Assembly: GCF_022693705.1 (NCBI RefSeq)
Contig: NZ_CP094288.1
Span: 484,490-548,489, forward strand
Length of the DNA stretch: 64,000 nucleotides
Reading direction: 5' to 3'
From: Infirmifilum sp. NZ
Lineage (GTDB): Archaea; Thermoproteota; Thermoprotei; Thermofilales; Thermofilaceae
This document shows positions 50,248 through 58,497 of the stretch, piece by piece. Under the pieces are notes generated by a model. That model was given only the letters and a program-made list of their open reading frames with translations, did no database searches and was not told the origin of the DNA. The position numbers and the translations under genes were made by a program. Position 1 is the first letter of the stretch. Each line of letters begins with the position of its first letter.

Positions 50248-51654
50248 TCAGTGCTCGTGCCTGTGCCACTCCTCTGGCTCGTGTAGGTGGAAGAAGGCTC
50301 GTTCGACGACCTCGGAGAGGGCGGGGTGTATGTGCATACCCCTGTAGATCGGCTCAGCTGTCTGATCATCGGTATACATCAGGTTGACGATCTCCTGGAT
50401 CAGTATCGAAGCCTCCGGGCCGACGATGTGGGCCCCGAGGATCCTGCGGGTGTCCTTGTCGAGGATGACCTTCACGAAGTAGTCGCTCACCATCATCGCC
50501 TCCCCCTTAGCCGTCTCGTCGTAAGTGGCGTAGCCCACGAGGATGTCGTACTTCTCCCTAGCCTCCTCCTCCCTCATCCCGACGCTCGCGACCTCAGGCT
50601 CGGTGAACACCGCGTGGGGGACCGCGTGGTAGTCTGCTTTGACCTCCTCGCCGAGGAACGCGTTGTAATAGACGATGACGCTCTCGTAGTTAGCCTTGTG
50701 CTTGTACATAAGCTTCCCGGTAGCGTCGCCGAACGCCCATATGTCCTCCTTCGTGGTCCTCAGGTACTCGTCGACGACGATCCAGCCCTTCTCGTCTGTC
50801 TTAACCCCGGTTTTCTCAGGCCGAGTGACGTCGCTGTAGGAGGCCCGCCCGGACGCTATGAGGATAGCGTCTGCCTCGAACTCGACGTTGTCCCCCGTGA
50901 CCTTGTTCTCTGCCACGACTATCTTCCTCTCACCGTTTTTCCTGAACTCAACCACCTCGTGGCTTGTCCTTATGTCCATGTACCTTGAGAGGTCCCTTTG
51001 GAGGAGCTCCGACACCTCGGGCTCTTCGCCGGGGAGGATGCGGGGCCTCCTGCCGAGAACCGTTACCTGGCTACCCATCATCGCCAGGAAGAAGCCCAGC
51101 TCCAGGCCGACGTACCCCGTGCCCACCACGACCGTTCTCTTGGGTAGCTCTCTCAGGTCGCGGAAGAAGTTGTCGTTCGTGTAGAAGTCTACCGAATCTA
51201 TGCCCGGGACCTTCGGGATGGCTGGCTTAGAGCCTGTGGAAAGGAGGATCTTCTCCCCCTCGATCTCCCGCCCGCCGACGTCGACGGTGTAGTCCCCCAC
51301 GAAAACCCCGTCTGTCTGGTAAAGGTCGATGAGCGGGTGGCGTTTCAGCGAGTGCTCTATCTCCTTGCTTTCCCGGTATATCCTCCTCCACACCCTCTCC
51401 ATGGTGTAGGTGAAGTCGGCGTGCTGGAGGCTGACCTTTATCCCGAACTTCTCGGCCTCTCTTATCCTCCTGATGTTCCTCGCTACCTCCAGCAGGAGCT
51501 TTGAGGGGATGCACCCCCTCGTCAGGCAGATCCCCCCGACCATGTTGTTCTCGATGACCGCGAAGCGCAGGTTCGCGCCCCTGTTTATCAGCTCTGAGAC
51601 AATGTTCATCGCGGATCCTGTTCCGAATACTATCACGTCGTAGTGCTTCACCAT
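50248..51654 (-). CDS. FAD disulfide oxidoreductase, lipoamide dehydrogenase-like
   Basis: Class I pyridine-nucleotide disulfide oxidoreductase. From ATG 51654: FAD site DVIVFGTGSAM, redox pair C43 and C48 in GGICLTRGCIPSKLLL, NAD(P) site VVVGTGYVGLELGFF, second FAD site DIWAFGDATG, and C-terminal dimer segment with HIHPALSEVVERAF. The H-P pair of the active site is present. The tail HEPEEWHRHEH is histidine-rich and unusual. The family covers dihydrolipoamide and mercuric reductases; no 2-oxoacid dehydrogenase is nearby, so substrate is open. A TTTTAAAG box at 51683-51690 suits ATG 51654 better than the frame start at 51696. Confidence 0.88.
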   Translation of the reverse strand: MVKHYDVIVFGTGSAMNIVSELINRGANLRFAVIENNMVGGICLTRGCIPSKLLLEVARNIRRIREAEKFGIKVSLQHADFTYTMERVWRRIYRESKEIEHSLKRHPLIDLYQTDGVFVGDYTVDVGGREIEGEKILLSTGSKPAIPKVPGIDSVDFYTNDNFFRDLRELPKRTVVVGTGYVGLELGFFLAMMGSQVTVLGRRPRILPGEEPEVSELLQRDLSRYMDIRTSHEVVEFRKNGERKIVVAENKVTGDNVEFEADAILIASGRASYSDVTRPEKTGVKTDEKGWIVVDEYLRTTKEDIWAFGDATGKLMYKHKANYESVIVYYNAFLGEEVKADYHAVPHAVFTEPEVASVGMREEEAREKYDILVGYATYDETAKGEAMMVSDYFVKVILDKDTRRILGAHIVGPEASILIQEIVNLMYTDDQTAEPIYRGMHIHPALSEVVERAFFHLHEPEEWHRHEH

Positions 51655-51694
51655 ACCCGAAACGAAGAAATAGCTCCAGCGCGGCTTTAAAAGC

Positions 51695-52621
51695 ATGTCT
51701 CAGCAAACGGTTCCAGGTAAGCTCAAGAGAAGGCTCCCGCTGCTCCTGATAATCGCCGTCGTGGTTGCGGGGGTAGCGCTTTCACTGTACTACTCCACAG
51801 CGCCGCAGCTCACCCTCACCCCCCACGTAGCGAAGATCGTTATAACGGGGACACTCGACTACTCCGCCTCCTCGATCCTAGGGGCTACGACGGGGGTTGA
51901 GGACTACATAAGCCTGATCAGGCAGGCCGAGAGCGACCCCACGGTCAGGGCTGTAATCCTGGTCTTCGACAGCCCAGGGGGCACGGTTTCGGCATCGTAC
52001 GACCTCTACACAGCCGTGAAGGAGCTTGCAAGAAAGAAGGTCGTCGTTTCCTACGCTAGGGGAACCATGGCCAGCGGGGCGTACATGGCCGCCTGCCCCT
52101 CCACCAGGATATACGCCAGCCCCTCGGCCCTCGTGGGCTCAGTCGGCGTGTACACCTCGGTTCTGACCGCTGAAGGCCTCCTGGACAAGCTCGGGGTTAA
52201 AGTATACACGATTAAGTCGGGTGAGCTGAAGGACATCGGCTCGCCCTACAGGAGCATGAGCCCCGAGGAGCTGAGGGTGATGCAGGAGATAATAGACGAG
52301 TACTTCGAGCTCTTCAAGAGCATAGTGCTCGAGAACAGGGGGAACGTGAGCAACGAGGTGTTCACCGGCAGGCCTTACAGCCCCCAGCAGGCTTTAAAAG
52401 CCGGGCTCATCGACGGCGTTACCACGCTCGAAGAGGCTTTAAACAAGACGAAGGAGCTCGCCGGCCTACCGCCTGACGCACCAGTAGTGGAGCTAACGCC
52501 CCCCAAGCCGGGGTTGCTCACCCTGCTGTTCGGGGGGTCGAGCTCGAGGCTCCCACTCAGTGTGCCGAGCATAGTCTACTTAGCGATGTGGCCTCCGCCA
52601 CAGTACATCGTCCTACCGTAG
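51695..52621 (+). CDS. sppA: Signal peptide peptidase SppA (S49)
   Basis: Membrane-anchored protease that degrades cleaved signal peptides. One N-terminal anchor (RLPLLLIIAVVVAGVALSLYY), then the S49 domain: ILVFDSPGGTVSASYDLY, nucleophile S127 in GTMASGAYMAA, and general base K179 in KSGELKDIGSPYR. The spacing of 52 residues equals that of the characterised Thermococcus enzyme (S162/K214). Length 308 aa. It is divergent from the flavin oxidoreductase gene. Confidence 0.93.
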   Translation: MSQQTVPGKLKRRLPLLLIIAVVVAGVALSLYYSTAPQLTLTPHVAKIVITGTLDYSASSILGATTGVEDYISLIRQAESDPTVRAVILVFDSPGGTVSASYDLYTAVKELARKKVVVSYARGTMASGAYMAACPSTRIYASPSALVGSVGVYTSVLTAEGLLDKLGVKVYTIKSGELKDIGSPYRSMSPEELRVMQEIIDEYFELFKSIVLENRGNVSNEVFTGRPYSPQQALKAGLIDGVTTLEEALNKTKELAGLPPDAPVVELTPPKPGLLTLLFGGSSSRLPLSVPSIVYLAMWPPPQYIVLP

Positions 52622-52689
52622 ACATGCATAGCTACAGTGATAAAAGCTCGCCTTTGCTTTCACCGGTTCCACTCAGCTACCATTACGCT

Positions 52690-52800
52690 TCTTCTCGAAC
52701 GCCCCGAGAGAGAGGCCCGAAGCCAGGCGACGCTGGCCCCTGTGAGGCCACCCCAGCTGAAGAAGGATGATGAAAATCGGTGGTTTGGTGTGGGCAGAAG
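52690..52800 (+). ncRNA. Orphan 3' element related to TnpB cassette (copy E4)
   Basis: Blocks AGGCCCGAAG (52713-52722), AAGGATGA (52763-52770) and GGGCAGAA (52792-52799) occur in the same order as after TnpB copy 1, with gaps of 40 and 21 nt against 42 and 23. Hairpins TCTCG-AACGCCC-CGAGA and CCAG-GCGACG-CTGG take the places of hairpins in E1. One frame (RTPRERGPKPGDAGPCEATP..EEG) resembles a TnpB C-terminal tail, so it may be the solo right end of a lost element. It lies in the 480-bp convergent gap 52622-53100, the rest of which shows no gene. Confidence 0.45.
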
Positions 52801-53100
52801 AAGCAGGAGCACCCCGAGCCGTTTGAAGGCCTTTAACACTCTGCCAGCCTGAGGGGGCTTTCAGAGCAACGGAGCGGTAACACATTGGCAAAAGATTTGC
52901 AACACCCTGCGTGAAACTCAGGGAGTCGACGCCTATTAAGGCTATGCAGTTTAGCCGTTCAGTGTTCTGCACGTTCACGGCGCTGGAGTAGCTAGGCACT
53001 CAGAGCTTCTGAGCCTCAAGACGGTAAACCTGCCTTGCGGCTGGCTGGTCGGGGCGAAATCGAGAAGTGATCAAGTGGTGAGAGGCGAGTTACCTTGCTC

Positions 53101-54495
53101 TCAAAGCTCCAGCCTTAGCAAGCTGTAGGCGGCAGCGATTAGGTAGGATGCTGAGATGGCGAAGGTGTAAAAGTTTCTTGCAATGAGCGACAGGATGGTT
53201 CCAATGAGCGCCCAGACGACGATGAGGTAGGGGGTTTTTTCCCTTGGCAGTTGCTTCTCTTTTTCTCCCTTCGGCGTGACCTCCCATCTGTAGCCGGTCC
53301 TCAGGAGTCCTTTAACGGCGCTTACGGACAAGTGAGGGGAGAGCACGGTGAGGATTGCGGCGAACCTCCCCAAGTTCACCATGTACTGCTTGAAACCGCC
53401 CTCGTAGATCTCGGGGACCAGCCGGTACATGAGGTACCCGTATATCGTGCTGAGAAGGACTAGAGGGGCCACCAGGGACGCTACGAGCAGGAGCTGGGCC
53501 CTCAGGGAGACGCCTACCGGCTGTGCAAGGGTGATCGCAGGCGCGAGCAGGAAGGCGGTGAACGTCGGCAGCGTGTGCAGTGGGTGCATCATGTATGCCA
53601 CCATCTCTAGCTTCGTGCTCCACGGCAGCTTCGCCGCGGCAAGCCTCCTGATGCTACCAGCTAGAACCTCGCTCGTGCCGTATGCCCACCTTGACTGTTG
53701 CTTGCGGAGGGCGTGAAGGCGGGAGGGCACGAGGACCTTCACCTCACCGTTCTCCAGCAGAGCCGTGCGGTGACCCGTAGTGGCCAGCTTGACACCCATG
53801 AATATATCGTCCTGGATTACACTGTCCCCCCACCCGCCCACTTCGAGAACGGTGGATCGGCGGTATGCTGTCCCCGAGCCGAGGGGGAAGATGAAGAAGC
53901 CTGCCCTCCACCTAAGCTTGTAAAGCAGCGCTGTGCCGAGGTTTGTGAAGAATGCCATCGCCTCCGCCACCCTGGTCTTCTCGTACGCGTAGCCCCTCCA
54001 CGGGATGACGTAGGCGTCCTCTCCGCCGATCTCTCTGCAGAGGGCCTCCAGCGTCGAGTGGTCCACGACCGCGTCGGCGTCGAGAATCAGAACGTAGCTC
54101 GACCGGGACGCTGAGAAGAAGCTGTCGAGAGCCCCCGTCCTGCCCCCTTTCGGGTTCTCCCTCCTCACCACCTCCACGAGGCCGTTGCCGCCGATCTCCC
54201 TTTTTAGACGGTCTACGTACTCAGCGTCGTCGTCTGAGAGAACCACGACCCTGCTGACGCAACTGGCCGAGGCGAAAGCCCTCATGTTTCTCCTGAGAGC
54301 TTTTTCGACGACGCTGATCGGCTCGTTCTTTATGGGAATGACAACCTCCAGCGAGCGCCCACGGCAACCTTCACTCCCCGACGCGGCTGGCCTTCGGGGG
54401 GATCTGTACGCCTTGACGGCTATTACAAGGTAGTAGATTAGGACCAGGTAGAGGGGGAGGATGAAAATCAAGAAGAGGGTGTACGCGGGATTCAT
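53101..54495 (-). CDS. Membrane glycosyltransferase, GT2 family
   Basis: Processive-type GT2 enzyme. One N-terminal span, a cytosolic catalytic domain with VVIPIKNE, ILDADAVVDHSTLEAL (DxD), the WGDSVIQDDIFMG acceptor Asp pair and RKQQSRWAYGT (the QxxRW motif), then four C-terminal spans. This is the cellulose-synthase-like arrangement that couples polymerisation with export. The polysaccharide is unknown. The membrane protein genes upstream on the same strand and the nucleotidyltransferase at 56550 may belong to one surface-glycan operon. Confidence 0.9.
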   Translation of the reverse strand: MNPAYTLFLIFILPLYLVLIYYLVIAVKAYRSPRRPAASGSEGCRGRSLEVVIPIKNEPISVVEKALRRNMRAFASASCVSRVVVLSDDDAEYVDRLKREIGGNGLVEVVRRENPKGGRTGALDSFFSASRSSYVLILDADAVVDHSTLEALCREIGGEDAYVIPWRGYAYEKTRVAEAMAFFTNLGTALLYKLRWRAGFFIFPLGSGTAYRRSTVLEVGGWGDSVIQDDIFMGVKLATTGHRTALLENGEVKVLVPSRLHALRKQQSRWAYGTSEVLAGSIRRLAAAKLPWSTKLEMVAYMMHPLHTLPTFTAFLLAPAITLAQPVGVSLRAQLLLVASLVAPLVLLSTIYGYLMYRLVPEIYEGGFKQYMVNLGRFAAILTVLSPHLSVSAVKGLLRTGYRWEVTPKGEKEKQLPREKTPYLIVVWALIGTILSLIARNFYTFAISASYLIAAAYSLLRLEL

Positions 54496-54501
54496 AAAAC
54501 G

Positions 54502-55170
54502 TCACTCAGGCGGTATCTCCTGCTCCACCAGTTCACGAGAGGAGACTTTCGCCCTCCTTGTCCTAAGCGATGCGGCGATATCTTCTAGGTAGTCTCCGAA
54601 GAAGGCCCAGAGCGAGAAAACCCCGATGAGGAGGCCCACACCGAGCGCTAGGCCCGCGGTTAGCGCCATTTTCACCTCGTTGGTTAAGGCTGCTAGGTCT
54701 ATAACCAGGATGACCAGTATAAGGGACGTGAGCATCACGAAGAACCTCTCTGTCTTCCTTTCAAGCCTGATTGACTTCACCACGGCGTCTACCATGACCA
54801 GTGCGAGAACCGAGAGAACCACGACGCTGCCAGCCCTCGCTAGGTAGCCTACGAGCTCCTGGTACAGCTGGGTCCCCTCGGGGACATACAGCCGCACGAT
54901 GATGGAGGAGGAGGCCACGATGACCGCGACGTCGGCAAGCAGTGAGGAGATCGTGTAGAGTGAGAGCCTCACTCCGCCGGGGACAACTTCCCTTAGCAGG
55001 TCCTCGAGCCTACCCGCCGCTATAAGCCACTTTATTGCCCTGTTTACCAGCTTGACTACGAGGAAGGTCACGAGGATGATGATGCTGGCTAGGAAGATCT
55101 TCGGTATTGCCTGGGCAATGTCCTGGAGGATCAGGAGGGCTTGCGACACGATGTCAGCTTCAGGAGGCAT
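54502..55170 (-). CDS. Membrane protein with MscS-like transmembrane part
   Basis: About 222 aa, five hydrophobic spans, short cytosolic tail. IPKIFLASIIILVTFLVVKLVNRAIKWLI and the glycine-rich span VKMALTAGLALGVGLLIGVFSLWAFFGDYLED recall MscS-type channels, but the beta-domain that normally follows the pore helix is missing. It is probably a truncated or minimal relative rather than a proven channel. ATG 55170 is preferred to the frame start at 55185. It lies 6 bp from the GT2 gene start and overlaps the end of neither neighbour. Confidence 0.6.
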   Translation of the reverse strand: MPPEADIVSQALLILQDIAQAIPKIFLASIIILVTFLVVKLVNRAIKWLIAAGRLEDLLREVVPGGVRLSLYTISSLLADVAVIVASSSIIVRLYVPEGTQLYQELVGYLARAGSVVVLSVLALVMVDAVVKSIRLERKTERFFVMLTSLILVILVIDLAALTNEVKMALTAGLALGVGLLIGVFSLWAFFGDYLEDIAASLRTRRAKVSSRELVEQEIPPE

Positions 55171-55171
55171 G

Positions 55172-56506
55172 CTACAGCCCCACAATCAACCAGCTCAACC
55201 GGTATATAACGTATAGCAGTGTTATCAGTGCAGCCAAGGCGAGGGCTTCCAGGGAGGTTTTAAAGAACTCCCTTGAGGCCTGGACGGTGAACGTGTAGCC
55301 GAGGACGCTCGTGGAGTAGATCATCCGGCTGTACTCGTAAGCCCTTCTCTCAGGTATGACAGCCGTCTCGGGAATGGCGAGCATGGCCATCAGCACGCCG
55401 ATGAGCTTCAGGAAGGCGGCTAGGATCAGGCCGCTGAATGGAGTTAAAATGCTTGACGCGGAGATCAGGGACGCAACGAGTAGGCCTGCGTAGTTAGCCG
55501 AGACGAGGAAAGCGGAAGCTCGGACTCTACCGAGCCTCTCGTTCAGCTCTGCGAACACCTGCATCCCTAGCAGGTTAGCTCCCGTGAACGTGAGCGAGGT
55601 CATGAAGGAGATCGCGACGTGGGCAGGCGGGTATGGGATGTAGGGGATCAAAGCCGTGAGGAAGGCGTTGATGGCTATAGCCACGAGGTACCCCCTGTAG
55701 GACTTCCAGAAGTACGCTCCCACCAGGCCTCCCAGGTTGCCTGCAACCGACAGAGCCAGCGGGACGTACACTGGAGCGCCCATCTGCTTCAGGAGGGGGC
55801 TCCAGGCTATGCCGACGAGGTTGCTCCCGGCGAAAAGCGCGATGAGGACTATGAACACGACGCTTCCCTTGATCTTCGCTTCCTCGTGGGGTGGCGCGGC
55901 CTCGACGGCTTCCTGGATGCTCGCAGGGACGTTTGGGGTGAGTAGGAGAGTGATGGAGCTGACGAGACCTGCTAGGAATGCCGTGAGGTAGGAGATTAAG
56001 TATGATGTAGGCGCCTGCTGGACAGCGGTGATGAAGGTCATGTAGAGGGAGCCGAGGATGCTGGCCGCGGCGCCTGCCGCCGACCTGTGGACTGAGACCT
56101 CGATGACCTCCCTGGTGGGGAACAGTGTGTAGATCAGTATGCCGAGAGACATGCTCACGAGAACGGAGACGATGTTCCCAGCCAGGTAGTCGGCGGAGAG
56201 CAGGTACGGGTTTGAGAGGAGGAGAGGAGGTAGGAGCCAGAGCACGCGTTCAGCCACGTGGGCTGTGAGGAGCAGGGCGCGAAACCTTCCCGTGACTCTC
56301 CTAGGGTTCCTGTAGAGCTCGTGCGCCAGGAGTATTCCCCCCAGCCCGGTGGGCGCGAGCACGGCTGAGAGCGCGTCGAGCCTGTAGCCGCTGTAGGCCA
56401 TCATCGGCACGAAGAGGCCCCTCGTTATGCTGACGTAGAAGCCTCCGAAGAATGCCTCCGCGACCAGGAGGATCTTCGCCAGCGTCCTCTGGTTAGACCT
56501 CTCCAT
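55172..56506 (-). CDS. MFS-like membrane transporter
   Basis: 444 aa, about twelve spans. Features such as LTAHVAERVLWLLPPLLL, VSMSLGILIYTLFPTREVIEVSVHRS and AGNLGGLVGAYFWKSYRGYLV fit MFS folds, but the standard MFS loop motifs are degraded, so family placement is loose. The N-terminus KILLVAEAFFGGFYVSITRG is a plausible first span. It precedes the MscS-like gene on the same strand. Substrate unknown; a flippase role next to the GT2 gene is a guess. Confidence 0.7.
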   Translation of the reverse strand: MERSNQRTLAKILLVAEAFFGGFYVSITRGLFVPMMAYSGYRLDALSAVLAPTGLGGILLAHELYRNPRRVTGRFRALLLTAHVAERVLWLLPPLLLSNPYLLSADYLAGNIVSVLVSMSLGILIYTLFPTREVIEVSVHRSAAGAAASILGSLYMTFITAVQQAPTSYLISYLTAFLAGLVSSITLLLTPNVPASIQEAVEAAPPHEEAKIKGSVVFIVLIALFAGSNLVGIAWSPLLKQMGAPVYVPLALSVAGNLGGLVGAYFWKSYRGYLVAIAINAFLTALIPYIPYPPAHVAISFMTSLTFTGANLLGMQVFAELNERLGRVRASAFLVSANYAGLLVASLISASSILTPFSGLILAAFLKLIGVLMAMLAIPETAVIPERRAYEYSRMIYSTSVLGYTFTVQASREFFKTSLEALALAALITLLYVIYRLSWLIVGL

Positions 56507-56549
56507 AAAGTTGCCGTGAAGTCACGCGCGCAACCATGTTAAAAATTTT

Positions 56550-57458
56550 TTACACTGACCCGTTCCTCACGGCGTTCAGGAAGTCCGAGACGAGGTTGTA
56601 GCCCCCGCTGTGCCTCAGCGAGAGCAGTATCGCCTTGAAGAAGGTCTCCCACGTTCCCACGTCGACCCAGTCGGCCGCCGACTCGTACGCGTAGAACTTC
56701 ACACCCCTATGCAGCAGTATCTGTATCGAGTCGGTGATCTCGACCTCCCCCCGCGGGCTCGGCTTTGTCTCGTCGATGGCTTTGAATATCTCCGGGGGGA
56801 AGACGTAGAGGCTCGTGTTGGCGAGGTATGAGACGGGCTTCGAGGGCTTCTCGACGATCCCCTCAACCTCGTAGAGCTTTTCCCCGACGCTCCTGCCCAC
56901 CACGACCCCGTACCTTCTGGGGTCGCTGACGCGCTTCACGGCGAGGAGGGGGGCTCCGAGCTTCTCGAAGAGCGAGACCAGGCTGAGGGCCACGTTCTCG
57001 CCCAGGAAGACGTTGTCTGCCGCCGCCGCTACGAAGTAGTCATCGCCCACGAAGGTCCTCGCCATCAGCACCGCGTGCCCCGTGCCCTTCGGCTTGGGCT
57101 GGTTGACCCAGGTTATGAAAGAGGACTCCACCTTGCTGTAGAACTCGCGCAACATCGCGGCGTACTCCTCCTTCCCACTCTCCTCCAGGTAGTCTACGAA
57201 CCCCCAGTCGGGGGTGAAGTGGTCTTCGATCGCCCTTTTACCCCTTCCGACGACGAAGCAGAACTCCCGGAGCCCGGCGTCGTACAGCTGCTCGAAGATC
57301 ATCTGTATCACCGGCTTGAGGAACACCTTGCCATCAGCTCCCTCGAAGAGCGGCAGCATCTCCTTCGGCATCTCCTTGCTGTACGGCACGAGCCTCGTTC
57401 CCAGGCCCGCGGCGAGCAACACCCCCTTCCTGATGCCCGTCAAAGCCCACACCCGCAC
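56550..57458 (-). CDS. Sugar-1-phosphate nucleotidyltransferase, GalU-like
   Basis: Makes NDP-sugar from NTP and sugar 1-phosphate, probably UDP-glucose. Motifs: KGVLLAAGLGTRLVPYSKEMPKEMLPL (nucleotide-binding signature), FVVGRGKRAIEDHF, PKPKGTGHAVLMA, and AAAADNVFLGE with catalytic metal-binding Asp. C-terminal RGEVEITDSIQILL and ADWVDVGTWETFFKA complete the family. GTG 57458 or 57452; TTGATAAAAGG near 57479 is 27 bp from 57452. Provides precursors for glycosyltransferases such as the GT2 protein nearby. Confidence 0.9.
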   Translation of the reverse strand: MRVWALTGIRKGVLLAAGLGTRLVPYSKEMPKEMLPLFEGADGKVFLKPVIQMIFEQLYDAGLREFCFVVGRGKRAIEDHFTPDWGFVDYLEESGKEEYAAMLREFYSKVESSFITWVNQPKPKGTGHAVLMARTFVGDDYFVAAAADNVFLGENVALSLVSLFEKLGAPLLAVKRVSDPRRYGVVVGRSVGEKLYEVEGIVEKPSKPVSYLANTSLYVFPPEIFKAIDETKPSPRGEVEITDSIQILLHRGVKFYAYESAADWVDVGTWETFFKAILLSLRHSGGYNLVSDFLNAVRNGSV

Positions 57459-57595
57459 TTAGAGACGCGAGCCTTTTATCAATAAAACTAACGCAACGCC
57501 GGCACATCGATCATAGGTAGAGGGCTCGGTCGGCTAAACCAGCGCCGGGAAGCAGCCTTGGGCGTCACGAGGGTATCCGCTACGCACCCCTACCC

Positions 57596-57808
57596 TTAAG
57601 TGGGACGCTCCTCCAGAGCCTCGTAGAGCGAGTCGAAAACATTGGCAAGGTACGTGAGGTCGCTCTTGTCAAGCTTCCTCAGGATCTTCTTGACATTCTT
57701 CTCGTCCATCTTCGAGAACCTGCAGTCGAGCCTTAGAACCCTGAGCACGGCCTCGATGAGCTTGTCCTTCTCGGCGTGCTCCCCCGCGGCACTCGGATCC
57801 TCGTGCAT
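57596..57808 (-). CDS. Small acidic/basic helical protein
   Basis: About 70 aa: EKDKLIEAVLRVLRLDCRFS, then KNVKKILRKLDKSDLTYLANVFDSLYEALEERP, predicted helical. Not recognised. CTAAAAAGT at 57831-57839 lies about 27 bp before ATG 57808, which supports that leaderless start over the one at 57826. Its gene stands alone between the nucleotidyltransferase and the TnpB cassette. Confidence 0.55.
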   Translation of the reverse strand: MHEDPSAAGEHAEKDKLIEAVLRVLRLDCRFSKMDEKNVKKILRKLDKSDLTYLANVFDSLYEALEERPT

Positions 57809-57980
57809 CCAAGTAGACCGTAGCAATGGTACTTTTTAGTCTTTCCCTGGTTTCCTCCCGTGTTCGACCCGCGCTTTCCCTCCCCCTCGAGTGCTTGGTG
57901 GGGGTTGCTGGTGGGTGTTCGGGTGCGGGCTCGTGACCGCTCGCCTCGGAAGACTAGGCGAGCACAGCCCGTGTGAATGC

Positions 57981-57987
57981 TTATAAC
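57981..57987 (+). promoter_or_regulatory. TATA box for winged-helix gene of TnpB cassette 2
   Basis: TTATAAC centred about 27 bp before ATG 58010. It shows that the winged-helix gene ahead of the TnpB-like gene has, or had, its own promoter. The 57840-57980 stretch is GC-rich with short inverted repeats (CTCGCC...GGCGAG around 57940-57962) and no gene. Confidence 0.5.
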
Positions 57988-58009
57988 CCTTCTCTCGCGT
58001 TTAGCTGTG

Positions 58010-58347
58010 ATGGTCGAGGTTGACGGGGAGGTCTGGAGGGCGTTGCGGGGTGGCTCGAGCTGACCCGCCTCACGAAGACGCTCTGGCGCCTCCGCGAGCC
58101 TAAGCCGCTCCGCAGGGCCTTCGGCACGAGGAATTCGAGGTACACAGCCAGCGCCCTCGATAGGCTCCGCTCAGCCGGATTCGTGAAAGAGGCGGTGGTC
58201 GGCGACGCGCGCTACGTCTACCTGACGGAGAGGGCCTGCGGCCTCCTCGCCTTGCTCGGCTACAGCCTCGAGGAGGCGGGGTGCGGGCTCCTTCTCAGGA
58301 AACGTAGTCTAACAGCTTCGGGTAGTCGCCCAGCTCAGCTACCCTGA
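58010..58347 (+). pseudogene. Winged-helix gene with one frame break, upstream of TnpB copy 2
   Basis: ATG 58010 begins MVEVDGEVWRALRG; the frame then breaks in GGGG at 58047-58050. One extra G continues WLELTRLTKTLWRLREP and on through SRYTASALDRLRSAGFVKEA and VVGDARYVYLTERACGLLAL to TGA 58345-58347, a protein of about 112 aa. The segment around ALDRLRSAGFVKE...VYLT reads as recognition helix plus wing. A homologous but more damaged copy lies in the same place before the other TnpB-like gene. It may be a repressor or partner of the cassette, either decayed or misread in a homopolymer. Confidence 0.65.
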
Positions 58348-58497
58348 GCCAGCGGTTGCCCCTTTAGTTGTGTTTTCACTTTCGGTGTTCATTTTCGGCG
58401 CAGGGATATAAGGCCACAAAGCACAGTGTAACGTGGGGCTGAAGCGCAGAAAGGGCTCGGGACCGCAGCGCATGCCAGGCTCCCTTGAGGTGGGAGC

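Noticed and set aside
52673-52999. Minus-strand 108-codon frame in the sppA-GT2 gap
   Set aside because: No start signal, poor codon pattern and it runs antisense through the E4 element.
57840-57980. tRNA-like or T-loop-like sequence (GTGTTCGACCC and inverted repeats)
   Set aside because: No consistent acceptor stem, D-arm and anticodon arm could be assembled on either strand.
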